22,998 nt of DNA from a virus. A model generated the notes under the pieces. The model was not told where the DNA came from. It did not search any database and saw nothing but the letters and a program-made list of their open reading frames with translations. The position numbers were made by a program, and so were the translations under genes. Positions 12,939 to 22,200 of the stretch are shown piece after piece (the first letter of the stretch is position 1; the number at the start of each line of letters is the position of its first letter). The stretch is taken from positions 1-22,998 of the IMG/VR virus record IMGVR_UViG_3300005523_000018; one strand, 5' to 3'.

Positions 12939-13863
12939 GCTTTATCGCAAGAGAACAATCCTTGCAAAAACCGAGTCAACAGTAGGAACAGATCCAACTC
13001 CTACAGGTGCGGCCAATGCAATCAAAGTAAGAGAGCTTACTATTGAGCCAATCCAAAGTGATGAGGTAACTAGAGATCTTGTAAGGGGTTATCTCGGAAA
13101 CTTTGAAACCTTGCTAGCGAATACAAGAGTTCAAATTACTGCGGAGTGTGAGCTTGCGGGAAGTGGAGCAGCAGGAACGGCCCCTCGCTATTCTCCTCTT
13201 TTAAAAAGTTGCGGTTTTTCCGAGACAGTGGCTTCAGGTACGAGCGTTACTTATGTTCCTGTTTCGGCTGCAATGTCTAGTTGTACTATTTATTACAACA
13301 CAGACGGAATATTACATAAGATTACAAATTGCCGAGGAACTATGAGTATTGCCTGTGAGACAGGTGCTATCCCCACAATTTCTTTCACTATGACTGGAGT
13401 TTTTAATGCTCCAACCGATACGGCGGCTCCTTCTACTACTTATGCTCAGCAAGCAGATCCATTGATCTTTAAGCAAGGAAATACATCAGGATTTCAAATT
13501 CATGGACATTCTGGGGTTTTACAGTCTTGGTCTTTAGATATGAATAATGAAGTTGTTTATCGTGAGTTAGTAGGAGGAACAAAAACTGTTGAATTGTTAG
13601 ATAGGGCTCCTTCAGGAAGCTTAAGTATAGAAGCACCAACATTAGCAACCAAGAACTTCTTTACTGCGGCGACTGGATCTGCAACTGGAACAAATACTTT
13701 CCTACATGGAACGACAGCAGGAAACAAAGTTCAAGTTAGCTGCCCTCAATCTGACTTAGGTGCTGTTACTTATGGGGACAATGATGGTGTCGTAATGCTT
13801 GAAATTCCTTACACAGCCGTTCCTAGTAGTGGTAACGATGAAGTAAGTATTGTATATACATAG
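12931..13863 (+). CDS. Major tail tube protein
   Basis: This 310-residue tail tube protein stacks in rings to form the conduit for DNA. It opens with KRTILAKTESTVGTDPTPTG, the hallmark of phage tube proteins that start with a strand and the TxxGTxPTPT turn. It continues with IEPIQSDEVTRDLVRGYLGN and RYSPLLKSCGFSETV. The second half (about 160-310) repeats strand-rich structure, including HSGVLQSWSLDMNNEVVYREL and a Thr/Gly-rich end, as in tube proteins with a duplicated or Ig-like region. GAGGAAG at 12918-12924 is a good ribosome site. No terminator follows; a 40-bp gap leads to the chaperone gene. Confidence 0.88.
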   Translation: MPKLYRKRTILAKTESTVGTDPTPTGAANAIKVRELTIEPIQSDEVTRDLVRGYLGNFETLLANTRVQITAECELAGSGAAGTAPRYSPLLKSCGFSETVASGTSVTYVPVSAAMSSCTIYYNTDGILHKITNCRGTMSIACETGAIPTISFTMTGVFNAPTDTAAPSTTYAQQADPLIFKQGNTSGFQIHGHSGVLQSWSLDMNNEVVYRELVGGTKTVELLDRAPSGSLSIEAPTLATKNFFTAATGSATGTNTFLHGTTAGNKVQVSCPQSDLGAVTYGDNDGVVMLEIPYTAVPSSGNDEVSIVYT

Positions 13864-13903
13864 ATTATTGATTATGCTGTGCGTTACATAGTATTTATTT
13901 CGC

Positions 13904-14257
13904 ATGGCTTTAAATTTAAGCAAATCAAAAACATATACTTGGCCCGTTGAATATGAATATCCTGAAGATGGTGAGTATAAAACAGTAGAGTTTATTGCAA
14001 AATTTAAAAGAATGCCTCAATCTTATTTGGTAAAAATTGGCAAATTAGGAGAGAGGAATGAAATTGAAGATACAGAGGTTGTCAAAGAAGTCTTAGCTGG
14101 CTGGTCACAAATAACTGAATTAGATAAGGATGGTAATGAAGTAGAAGTTCCTTTTAATAAAAAAAATTTAGAAACACTTTTAGAAATGCCTATGTTAAGT
14201 GCTGCAATATTAATTGCCTTTTTTAAAGGTGTTCAAGGAAGCAAAGTAAAAAACTGA
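13904..14257 (+). CDS. Tail assembly chaperone G
   Basis: This 117-residue tail assembly chaperone is the shorter of two products. It follows the tail tube gene and precedes the tape measure, the universal G position in lambda-like phages. It is acidic, with strands (KTYTWPVEYEYPEDGEYKTV) and helices (KKNLETLLEMPMLSAAILIAFF). It is expected to coat the tape measure during tail assembly and is absent from the virion. No good ribosome site is visible before ATG 13904. The last two sense codons, AAA AAC, are part of a slippery heptamer directly followed by the TGA stop, so a fraction of ribosomes should continue in the -1 frame. Confidence 0.85.
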   Translation: MALNLSKSKTYTWPVEYEYPEDGEYKTVEFIAKFKRMPQSYLVKIGKLGERNEIEDTEVVKEVLAGWSQITELDKDGNEVEVPFNKKNLETLLEMPMLSAAILIAFFKGVQGSKVKN

Positions 14258-14289
14258 CAGGGGCCGTAGAACATTTATTGGGAGGCTCC
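14248..14289 (+). promoter_or_regulatory. Programmed -1 frameshift site with downstream stem
   Basis: A_AAA_AAC at 14248-14254 is in the correct frame (GTA AAA AAC TGA). A -1 slip lets both tRNAs re-pair on AAA and gives CTG ACA GGG onward, in the frame of the T segment. GGGGCC (14260-14265) can pair with GGCTCC (14284-14289): six pairs including one G-U, with an 18-nt loop. The spacer between heptamer and stem is 5 nt. Confidence 0.88.
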
Positions 14290-14586
14290 AGAGTAGTAGA
14301 TGATTCCTATAAAGATGCGTTGGCTTTGGGTGTAAAAAATTTCCCAGAGCCAGAGCCAGAAAAAGATTTTGAAGTTTATGAGGAAAATTGGGAGAGTGTT
14401 TTGTTGTTTTCAAGAGTAATGACTCAATGGAGAACAACAATGGGAGGAGTTATTGGTTTAGATTATGCCGTAATCGAATGGGTGTTTAGAATGTATAAAG
14501 TAAAAGACCCAAAAGCCATTTTTGAAGATTTTCAAATTATGGAAATGAAGGCTTTAGAAATCCTCAACAAAGACAATAAGAAATAG
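14254..14586 (+). CDS. T segment of the G-T tail assembly chaperone (frameshift product)
   Basis: These 110 residues are read only after a -1 shift at 14248-14254 and give a G-T fusion of about 227 residues (13904-14254 joined to 14254-14586). The segment has no proper start of its own: its first possible start is a TTG at 14278 without a ribosome site. The sequence is acidic then helical: EPEPEKDFEVYEENWESVLL, then QWRTTMGGVIGLDYAVIEW. The pattern of an acidic stretch, an MTQWR-type helix and a final helix is typical of T-domain extensions, which bind the tail tube while G binds the tape measure. The gene ends 2 bases before the tape measure start. Confidence 0.87.
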   Translation: MTGAVEHLLGGSRVVDDSYKDALALGVKNFPEPEPEKDFEVYEENWESVLLFSRVMTQWRTTMGGVIGLDYAVIEWVFRMYKVKDPKAIFEDFQIMEMKALEILNKDNKK

Positions 14587-14588
14587 CT

Positions 14589-17084
14589 ATGACAATGAAT
14601 CTTGATACAACTTTTAAGCTTAAAGCAAAAGTTGAGGGTGGAAGAACTGTAACTCAGTTCAAAAAACAGCTAAGGGGATTAGAGACTTCTTCAAAAATGT
14701 CGAAGACTCAACTCGGCAAAATGAATATTGAAATTAATAGAATGGCAAGGGCCGCAGGAAATACAACAAGAGGATTAAAACAACATATCTCAGCTCTTCA
14801 AAATTTAAGGAGTAGAACTGAAATTGGAAGCAAGGCTTACAAACGTTTAGGAAATGAAATAGATCGGTTGAAAGGAAAGTTAAAAGGTTTAGACGGTCAA
14901 GCTTCTAAAACAGGATCAAAAATAGCAACTCTTGTAGCTGGGATTGGATTTGGAAGAGCAATTAAAGGAACAATCTCAACAGCTAGTTCTTATGACGAAG
15001 AACTTAGAAAGGCTGCTGCTATTGAAGGTAAGGGTGCAAATTTCGGACAAATAAAAACAGCCGTCGAATCAACTGCTTCTGTCGCTGCTGGAACACCTCA
15101 AGAGGTGGCTGAACTTGCTACCGTTCTTTCTCGTGCTGGTTTTAGTGCAGATAAGATAACTAATTCTTTAACAGGTATTGTTCGAGGTGCAGAAGCTACG
15201 GGTGTCGGGTTTGCAGAGATGGGTTCTGTTGTGTCAGACAACTTAAATGCCTTTGGATTGGAAGCAGAAAAAACGGGGGCATTAACTGATGTTTTAGTTA
15301 CAGCAGCAAACAGTTCAAACCAAAGTGTCAGCGATTTAGGTGAAGCGTTAAAATATTCTGCTCCAGCAGCCAAAACCTATGGAGTAACCGTTAATGACTT
15401 GGCTGCTTCTATCTCCTTAATGGCCCAATCAGGAATTAGAGGGTCAATGGCTGGAACTGGCCTTTCTGTGGCTTTAGGCAACCTTCAAAAGGCCGCAGGG
15501 GCATCTAAGGGTGAACTTTTTGGGTTGTCCAGAGGTAGTGAAAGAATGGGTAAAGCTATGAAGAAAATTGGATCTGAAGTTACGGATTCAAGTGGAAAAT
15601 TAAAACCAATGGATCAAATAATTTTAAGTCTGAAAAAAAATATGGCAGGATTTAATGATGCTCAAAAAACAGAATTAACGGAAGCATTATTTGGAAAGGA
15701 AGCAGGAAGAAAATTCTTGGCAATGACAAACCAGAGTGAAGAGTCAATTAAAAATATGTTTGAAACCATTAGAGAAAGTGGAGGTTCAACAGCAGAGACT
15801 CATGCTGCGATGGCAAGTTTTGGAAGGGAGATGAAAGTATTGGGAGGAAACTTTCAAGTGGTTACTAATCAAATCGGGGGGGCTTTTATGGTTGTATTAA
15901 ACCCTCTAGCTAAAAGTTTAAATGCTCTTATTGCAGCATCTCAAAAACTTCCGGGTCCAGTTAAAAAATTTGCGGGTGCAATGGCGGCGGCTGGTTTAGC
16001 AGCAGGGTTATTAAAAACTGCAATCGTTTTAGTTAAAGGGAATATGATTGCAATGATGATTGTGGGAAAAGTTGCAACATTATTTGGAGGACTTACAAAG
16101 GCATTAGGTTTAGCAAAGGCGGCGATGATAGCTTTTAACCTAACGAACCCACTAGGTTGGATTGCTTTAGCAGTAGGGGCAACAGCCGCATTAATAACGA
16201 ACTTTCAAGGGATTAGAGATTGGATTGTTGAAATTAGTTTAGTTATTAGAAATCACATTTTAGGGGTCTGGAACGCTCTCCCAGCCGCAATCAGGAAGTT
16301 CTTTACTGGGGATGGGGCGACAATTGAAATTCCAGCAGTAAAAGATAGTGAAGGAAATGTTATTCATGCAGGGACAAATAAAATTGCGGCAGCCACAATG
16401 GATAAAACCAATATTCTTGGAGGGAAGGGATCAGGGAAGGGATCAGGGAAGGCAACTGGATTAGAAAATGAACCAGGAAAAACAAAGTCTGTTGTCGCTG
16501 GAATGAAAGAAGCCTTATCTGATTATGCTAAGAAAGCTGCTGACGTAGGGACACAAGTAAAAGATTCAATGAATAAAGCTTTAAAAGGGATGGAGGATGC
16601 TCTTGTCAACTTCGTTATGACAGGCAAGCTTGCTTTTAAAGATCTTGCTCGTTCAATTTTAAATGATATTACAAGGATATTTATTAGAAAGACAATAATG
16701 GCTCCTTTTGGAAATTGGCTTGATGGTGTTCTTAAGAACGCTAATGGAAATGTTTACGCACAAAATGGAATAAAAAAATTTGCAAGAGGTGGCATCGTAA
16801 ACAAACCTACTATTTTCCCGTTTTCAAAAGGAACTGGTCTGATGGGCGAAGCAGGCCCAGAAGCAATAATGCCTTTAAAACGTGGAGAAGGAGGGCGGTT
16901 AGGCGTTGAAGTTGTAGGAGGTGGAGGTAACACGATTGTAAATATTTCAGTTGATGCAAAAGGACAAAAACAAGTTGAAGGGGATGAAACAAAAGCTAAT
17001 GAGTTAGGTCGTGCAATATCTCAAGCTGTTACAGCAGAATTAGTAAAACAAAAACGTCCGGGGGGCATCCTTAGCACTTCTTAA
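14589..17084 (+). CDS. Tail tape measure protein
   Basis: This 831-residue protein sets tail length; at roughly 1.5 angstrom per residue it predicts a tail near 125 nm (rule-of-thumb inference). The N-terminus (1-110) is a basic coiled coil. Residues about 110-440 match the TP901-type tape-measure core (ASSYDEELRKAA, EVAELATVLSRAGFSADKI, ALFGKEAGRKFLAM). A hydrophobic, Ala/Gly-rich region (about 454-540) should be membrane-active during DNA injection. The C-terminus resembles lambda H: FVMTGKLAFKDLARSILNDI, then FARGGIVNKPTIFPF and GEAGPEAIMPLKRGEGG. A short in-frame tandem repeat (16422-16452) gives KGSGKGSGK. Met3 is an alternative start; neither has a strong ribosome site. Confidence 0.95.
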   Translation: MTMNLDTTFKLKAKVEGGRTVTQFKKQLRGLETSSKMSKTQLGKMNIEINRMARAAGNTTRGLKQHISALQNLRSRTEIGSKAYKRLGNEIDRLKGKLKGLDGQASKTGSKIATLVAGIGFGRAIKGTISTASSYDEELRKAAAIEGKGANFGQIKTAVESTASVAAGTPQEVAELATVLSRAGFSADKITNSLTGIVRGAEATGVGFAEMGSVVSDNLNAFGLEAEKTGALTDVLVTAANSSNQSVSDLGEALKYSAPAAKTYGVTVNDLAASISLMAQSGIRGSMAGTGLSVALGNLQKAAGASKGELFGLSRGSERMGKAMKKIGSEVTDSSGKLKPMDQIILSLKKNMAGFNDAQKTELTEALFGKEAGRKFLAMTNQSEESIKNMFETIRESGGSTAETHAAMASFGREMKVLGGNFQVVTNQIGGAFMVVLNPLAKSLNALIAASQKLPGPVKKFAGAMAAAGLAAGLLKTAIVLVKGNMIAMMIVGKVATLFGGLTKALGLAKAAMIAFNLTNPLGWIALAVGATAALITNFQGIRDWIVEISLVIRNHILGVWNALPAAIRKFFTGDGATIEIPAVKDSEGNVIHAGTNKIAAATMDKTNILGGKGSGKGSGKATGLENEPGKTKSVVAGMKEALSDYAKKAADVGTQVKDSMNKALKGMEDALVNFVMTGKLAFKDLARSILNDITRIFIRKTIMAPFGNWLDGVLKNANGNVYAQNGIKKFARGGIVNKPTIFPFSKGTGLMGEAGPEAIMPLKRGEGGRLGVEVVGGGGNTIVNISVDAKGQKQVEGDETKANELGRAISQAVTAELVKQKRPGGILSTS
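16422..16452 (+). repeat. 12-bp tandem repeat inside the tape measure gene
   Basis: GGGAAGGGATCA occurs twice and is followed by a partial third copy (GGGAAGG), keeping frame. It encodes a flexible Gly/Ser/Lys linker between the hydrophobic region and the H-like C-terminus. Copy-number slippage would add or remove four residues without shifting frame. Confidence 0.8.
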
Positions 17085-17086
17085 TT

Positions 17087-17440
17087 ATGGCTCAACCTTT
17101 TCCTTCTACTGTTCCTGCTCCTAGTTATGGAATCAGCAAATCATCCAAACCTAAAATTCGTGTTGTTAAATTTATGGATGGCTCAGCCGAGCAACGTTTA
17201 ACTTTTGGGATGAATAATAACCCTAAAACATGGAATCCAACTTGGGAAAATATAACCCAAACAGAATCAAACATTATTGAACAATTTCTAGACGCAAGAG
17301 CCGCCGACGCTGATTACTTTACTTGGACCCCACCAAACGAATCAAATGGAAAATATGTTTGTCGGGACTGGAGCAAGCAGATTAATTTTGCTGGTCTTGC
17401 AACTATTACTGCAACTTTTGAAGAAGTCTTTGAAGCATGA
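17087..17440 (+). CDS. Minor tail protein, lambda gpM-like
   Basis: This 117-residue tail-tip protein follows the tape measure. The sequence KIRVVKFMDGSAEQRLTFGMN, then WNPTWENITQTESNIIEQFL, then YFTWTPPNESNGKYVCRDW is the gpM pattern, in which a strand pair is followed by a helix and a WTPP turn. Gene order H-M-L-K-I-J is the lambda tail-tip order. It ends with an ATGA overlap into the L homologue, suggesting equal synthesis. In lambda, M links the tape measure end and the L ring at the tail tip. Confidence 0.9.
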   Translation: MAQPFPSTVPAPSYGISKSSKPKIRVVKFMDGSAEQRLTFGMNNNPKTWNPTWENITQTESNIIEQFLDARAADADYFTWTPPNESNGKYVCRDWSKQINFAGLATITATFEEVFEA

Positions 17441-17982
17441 CCTATATAACAGAATTACAAGGGACTAACCCATCAGCAATTATTGAACTTTTTACTTTAG
17501 AGCTAGTTCCTTCTATTCATGGTTCATCGACTGTTCATCGTTTTCATGCAGGTAGAAATCAAAATAATGCAAGTATTGAGTTTGGAAATAATACTTATAC
17601 AGCTTTACCGATAGAAGCCGATGGATTTGAGCAAAATGGAAAGCAAAGCGCAAGGCCAACATTGAGAATTAGTAATTTAGCTGGAACAGTAACAACAATT
17701 CTTTCTACTTTGTCAATGGGGTTAGAGGGGGCAATCGTTAAACGAGATCGAACCTTACTAAGGTATTTAGATCCTTCAAATTTCACAGGTGGAATATCAC
17801 CATACAGTCCAGACCCAACGGCAATTTTTAATTCACAAGTATATGTAATTGATCGTAAATCTTCTGAAAACAGAGATTTCGTTGAATTTGAATTAGCAAA
17901 TTCCATTGATGCAATGGTGAGGCTACCAAAACGGCAAGTCTTATCAAATGAGTTTCCTGGTATTGGTTCGTTTTATAGATGA
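17437..17982 (+). CDS. Minor tail protein, lambda gpL-like, without cysteine domain
   Basis: This 181-residue protein matches the N-terminal part of gpL: IIELFTLELVPSIHG, RFHAGRNQNNASIEFGNNTY, QNGKQSARPTLRISNL and DRTLLRYLD. It ends at LPKRQVLSNEFPGIGSFYR, where lambda L continues with a cysteine-rich domain that binds an iron-sulfur cluster. This version has no cysteine at all. The next gene begins at the stop (ATGA overlap), and the end is clean with no sign of frameshift, so I read it as a natural short form. It should form the ring joining tail tube and tip. Confidence 0.88.
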   Translation: MTYITELQGTNPSAIIELFTLELVPSIHGSSTVHRFHAGRNQNNASIEFGNNTYTALPIEADGFEQNGKQSARPTLRISNLAGTVTTILSTLSMGLEGAIVKRDRTLLRYLDPSNFTGGISPYSPDPTAIFNSQVYVIDRKSSENRDFVEFELANSIDAMVRLPKRQVLSNEFPGIGSFYR

Positions 17983-18686
17983 CGTGGAAAACTAAAGCGT
18001 TAGAACATGCAAAAGAAAAATTCCCTTGTGAATCATGCGGTTTATTAGTTGTTGTTAAAGGTAAGGAGACTTATTTCGCTTGTAAAAATATTGCGGAAGA
18101 TCCAGAGGATATTTTTATTATTGATCCTAAAGATTGGGCAAGGGCCGAGGATAAAGGCGAAATCATCTCAGTGATTCATAGCCACCCGACAACATCCCCA
18201 GAGCTATCAATGGCGGATAAAGTGGCTTGTGAAAATACTAAATTACCGTGGTATGTCGTAAATCCTGACTCTGAAGAATGGGTTAAATATGACCCTTGCG
18301 GATATAAAGCCCCGTTAATTGGTCGTCAATGGGTGTGGGGTGTTAATGATTGTTGGTCATTGTGCCGTGATTATTACAAAGAACATTTAGGGATTAATTT
18401 AAGAGACTGGGATAGACCAACAAGTTCAGATGCTTTTGATTTGGATCCAATGTTTGAACGTTGTTTAATACCAACAGGATTTAGAGAATTAAAACCAGAG
18501 GAAGGGCTACAGAAAAATGATTTATTATTATTTAGCATTGGTTCACCTGGACTAAATCATATTGGTTTGTATCTAGGAGATCAATTGGTTTTACATCATT
18601 TACAGAGTCGTTTATCAAGTCGTGATTTATTAAGCGAATTTCTATTAAGATGTATGAGAACAAGGTATCGATATGAGTTTGCGTAA
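17979..18686 (+). CDS. Tail tip protein gpK-like: JAMM peptidase plus NlpC/P60 domain
   Basis: This 235-residue two-domain protein resembles lambda K. Residues 1-105 are a JAB/JAMM metallopeptidase-like domain: Glu18, His67 and His69 (HSHP), and Asp80 in the HSHPxxSxxxxSxxD pattern are all present. Residues about 110-230 are NlpC/P60: Cys125 in NDCWSLC, His194 in NHIGLYLG, and His206-His207 as further candidates. Both active sites look intact. In tailed phages such proteins cleave peptidoglycan at the tip during entry or act in tip assembly. It overlaps L by ATGA and I by 14 bases. The His67-x-His69 pair with Asp80 argues that the JAMM half is catalytic and not just structural. Confidence 0.93.
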   Translation: MTWKTKALEHAKEKFPCESCGLLVVVKGKETYFACKNIAEDPEDIFIIDPKDWARAEDKGEIISVIHSHPTTSPELSMADKVACENTKLPWYVVNPDSEEWVKYDPCGYKAPLIGRQWVWGVNDCWSLCRDYYKEHLGINLRDWDRPTSSDAFDLDPMFERCLIPTGFRELKPEEGLQKNDLLLFSIGSPGLNHIGLYLGDQLVLHHLQSRLSSRDLLSEFLLRCMRTRYRYEFA

Positions 18687-19284
18687 AATAAAACTATATG
18701 GCGAATTGGCAAAGTTTTGTGGAGAACGTGTTCTTGAAGCAGACGTATCAAACGCAGCGCAAGCAATACGTTTCTTATGTGTAAATTTTGAAGGTATTGA
18801 AAAACATATGTCTAATCAGTATTACAAAGTATCGGCAGGGGATTGGGATATAGATAAAGATGAGTTGCACTATCCAACGGGACAAAGCGACATTTCAATT
18901 GTTCCTGTTGTTGGTGGAGCTAAAGGCAAATGGATGAAGATTTTCATCGGTGCGGCTTTAATTACTATGGCTTTTACTACTGGCGGCGCATCTTTGGCAG
19001 CATTAGGCACTGGAAAGGCTTTTGCTGGAGCGGCGGCTTGGGCTGGTACGGCTGCCGCTGTCGGAGCTAATTTGGTTTTATCAGGTGTTTATGAATTATT
19101 AACGCCTATTCCAGAGATTCCAAAAGCTGAACTTGACCCAAAAAATAGTTTTAGTTTTAATGGCATCCAGCAAACACACCATCAAGGGGTCGCCATACCA
19201 ATTCAATATGGTTGGGAAATACTCGTTGGATCCATAGTTATTTCAGCGGCAATTGATACCGTTGCGGTTGAGGTGACAACATGA
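18673..19284 (+). CDS. Tail assembly protein, lambda gpI-like
   Basis: This 203-residue protein has a ubiquitin-like N-terminus (1-75: KIKLYGELAKFCGERVLEAD, then ending SDISIVPVVGGAKG). A hydrophobic, Ala/Gly-rich region (about 87-130) follows, with IFIGAALITMAFTTGG. After that comes ELLTPIPEIPKAELDPKNSF and a short end with GVAIPIQYG. This matches gpI of lambda, which is needed for tail-tip assembly and is not found in the mature particle. It starts 14 bases inside the K homologue and ends in an ATGA overlap with the J homologue. Confidence 0.9.
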   Translation: MSLRKIKLYGELAKFCGERVLEADVSNAAQAIRFLCVNFEGIEKHMSNQYYKVSAGDWDIDKDELHYPTGQSDISIVPVVGGAKGKWMKIFIGAALITMAFTTGGASLAALGTGKAFAGAAAWAGTAAAVGANLVLSGVYELLTPIPEIPKAELDPKNSFSFNGIQQTHHQGVAIPIQYGWEILVGSIVISAAIDTVAVEVTT

Positions 19285-22200
19285 GTCCTACAACTGCAAA
19301 AGATAATCTTGACTCGACGCAATATGTACGAATTCTTGATTTAATTGGTGAGGGTGAAACGGGGGGTCTTGTTGATGGTGAGAAGTCAGTATTTTTTAAT
19401 AACACACCTTTAGAAAATGCAAACGGAACTGCAAAAAATTTTAAAGACGTTTTAGTAGAAGAAAGAACAGGCCAATATCCACACAGCGAAACAGGTGGCA
19501 GTCAGCCTGTAATAGGTGTAACTGCAAATACATCAATAACAACACCCACTAATTACTCAGCAATTCAGCAAGGCACACCAAATATTAAACAACTGTCAAA
19601 TTCTAGTATTGATGCGGTAAAACTTACGATTGCTGTTCCTCAACTGCAAGAGGCAACTGATAAAGGCGATATTATTGGAGCTGAAATTGAATTAAAAATT
19701 GAGATTCAATATTCAGGGCAAGGTTGGCAAACTAAAGTCTCTGGTGATGATGGAAAAATAACAGGTAGAACAGGCGATTTGTATCAAAGAGATTATTTAA
19801 TTAGATTAGATGGTCCGTTTCCTGTAAATATTAAACTAACAAGAATTTCAGCTAATAGACGAAATACAAATCAGAGAGTATGGGATGATTGTATTTGGAC
19901 TACATACACAGAAATAATTTATGATAATAGACCATATGATAACAGCGCACTTATTGGGCTAAGGATAAGCGCAGAACACTTAAATAATATCCCCAATAGA
20001 AGTTATTTAGTACGTGGTGTTAAGGTCGCAATTCCTCAAAATGCAACTGTTGATTCAAGCAATGGTGCTTTGATTTTTAGTGGTCTTTTTAATGGACAAC
20101 TTACAGATCAGTTGTCAACACCTGTTAAATACACAACATCATGCCCTGTTTGGTGCTTATGGGATTTATTAACTAACGATAGATATGGTTTAGGTTTAGA
20201 CGCTAATGATTTAGATATTTATTCTTTTTATGCTGCTTCTCAGTATGCCAATGCAAATAATACCAGACCTAGTAATTCAAATAATGATTACGGGCCTAAT
20301 GGTAAACATGGTATATCTGATGGCTTTGGAGGATTTGAACCTCGTTTTTCTTGCAACGTAAATATACAAGCGGCGCAAGAAGCTTATACGATTATTAATC
20401 AATTATGTTCAATATTTAGGGCGCAAGCTTTCTGGGCTACGAGTGTGATGATTGCTCAGGATGCGCCACAAGATGCAACATATTTATTTAGTAATAGTAA
20501 TGTATTAGAGCCGGGTTTTACTTATGCTTCTAGTAGTCAAAAAACACGAACTAATGTCGCAGTTGTTAAATACTTTGATAATGAATTAAGAGATTATCAA
20601 TTTGAAGAAGTTAAAGATCAAACATATATAAATCGTAATGGTGCGATTGTTAAAAATGTGGATGCCTTCGCCTGTACTAGCAGGGGTCAAGCCAATCGAA
20701 TTGGGCAATGGTTGATCTATATGGAAAACAACTCGGAGACTTGTTCTTTTGTAACTTCACTTACAGCAGGTCTCTCATTGCGTGTTGGTCAAGTAATAGA
20801 AATTGCTGATGATGTTAAATCAGGAAGTAGAAGGTCGGGACGTATTGCAAGTGCAACAACTACCGCAATTACCGTTGATGATGCGACAGGTTTAACGACT
20901 AGTAATTCACCACATATTTCGGTAATGCTTCCAAATAATCTTCCGGAAAAACGTGCGGTCAGTAGTATTTCAGGGAATGTTATTAGCATTAACTCTTCAA
21001 CACCTTTTTCATCCGCCCCTGAGTCTAATTCAATATGGCTTTATGAAACATCAAATATATTGCCTTCGACTTGGCGAATTGTTGCAATAGAAGAACAAGA
21101 TGAAACGAATTATGCGGTTACTTGTTTGACATATAATTCTACTTCTTATAACTACATTGAAAATATTGGAACTTTATTACCAAGAGATATTACTGATTTG
21201 AATGTTGCGCCTGATGCTCCTACTGGAACACATGCGGAAGAATTGATATATGACAACTTAGGAATTGCAAGGGTTAAAATTATTGTTAGTTGGACAAATA
21301 CGACTGATAATGCATATGTAAGATTTAGATTTGAGAATGGAAACTGGGAATCAAGACTCGTAGAAAAATCAAAACAATTAGAAATATTAGATGTCGTTGT
21401 TGGTACTTATGAAATAGAAATTTATAGTGTTAGCGCGTCAGGCTTAAGAAGTGTTGACCCTGCAAATTTAACAGTAAATGCAGTAGGGAAGACAGCAGTT
21501 CCAAGTCAAGTTGCTGGTTTAAATTTAATTCCTATTAATGAATCAAGTGCAATCCTTCAATGGGATAGAAGTTCAGAACTTGATGTGATTTTAGGAGGTC
21601 AAGTTTTTATCAGACGATCAAATAAAACATCAGGTGCGAAATGGGGTGATGCGGTTTCTATTTTCAAACCTAGATTGGATCCAGTAACAAATAAGAAAAT
21701 TGAACAGGGCGTTCCTGGTAGTTCAACTCAATACATAGTTCCTTTGTTAACAGGAACATATTTACTTAAATTTGTAGATGATGGAGGCAGAATATCTGGC
21801 AGCCCTGGATCAACAGATTCAGCGTGGGATAGTGTTCGAGTTGTTGTTATTAGACCAGAGCCTACTGATCGTCTCAGGGTAGTAAGGGTCGATGAAACGC
21901 AGGATCCCCCAGGTACAAATATTATAGGAGGATTTAATGGCACAAAAGTTGACACAGTTTGGGAGAGTCATTTCAACTCAGGTAAAGATGCTTTGCTTTT
22001 AACGGTTACGAATGGGGCTACTGCTTCAAGCGGAACTTATAAATTTTATGCACCTGTTGATTTAGGTAATGTTTATAGCGTCAATATTCAAAGCATTTTA
22101 GATACTTATTCTTTTGGTAATGAAACCCTATGGGATGATCGAACTGACTGGATCGACAGTTGGGGTGATATAGATGATGTAGGGGCAGTAATCTCTGACA

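Noticed and set aside
13864-13903. Promoter in the gap between tail tube and chaperone G (TTGATT and TAGTAT)
   Set aside because: Spacing is only 15 bp, the -10 matches poorly, and the GCATATAATGA element is absent.
14278-14586. Independent gene starting at TTG 14278
   Set aside because: It has no ribosome site, and the upstream slippery heptamer explains its expression as a frameshift extension.
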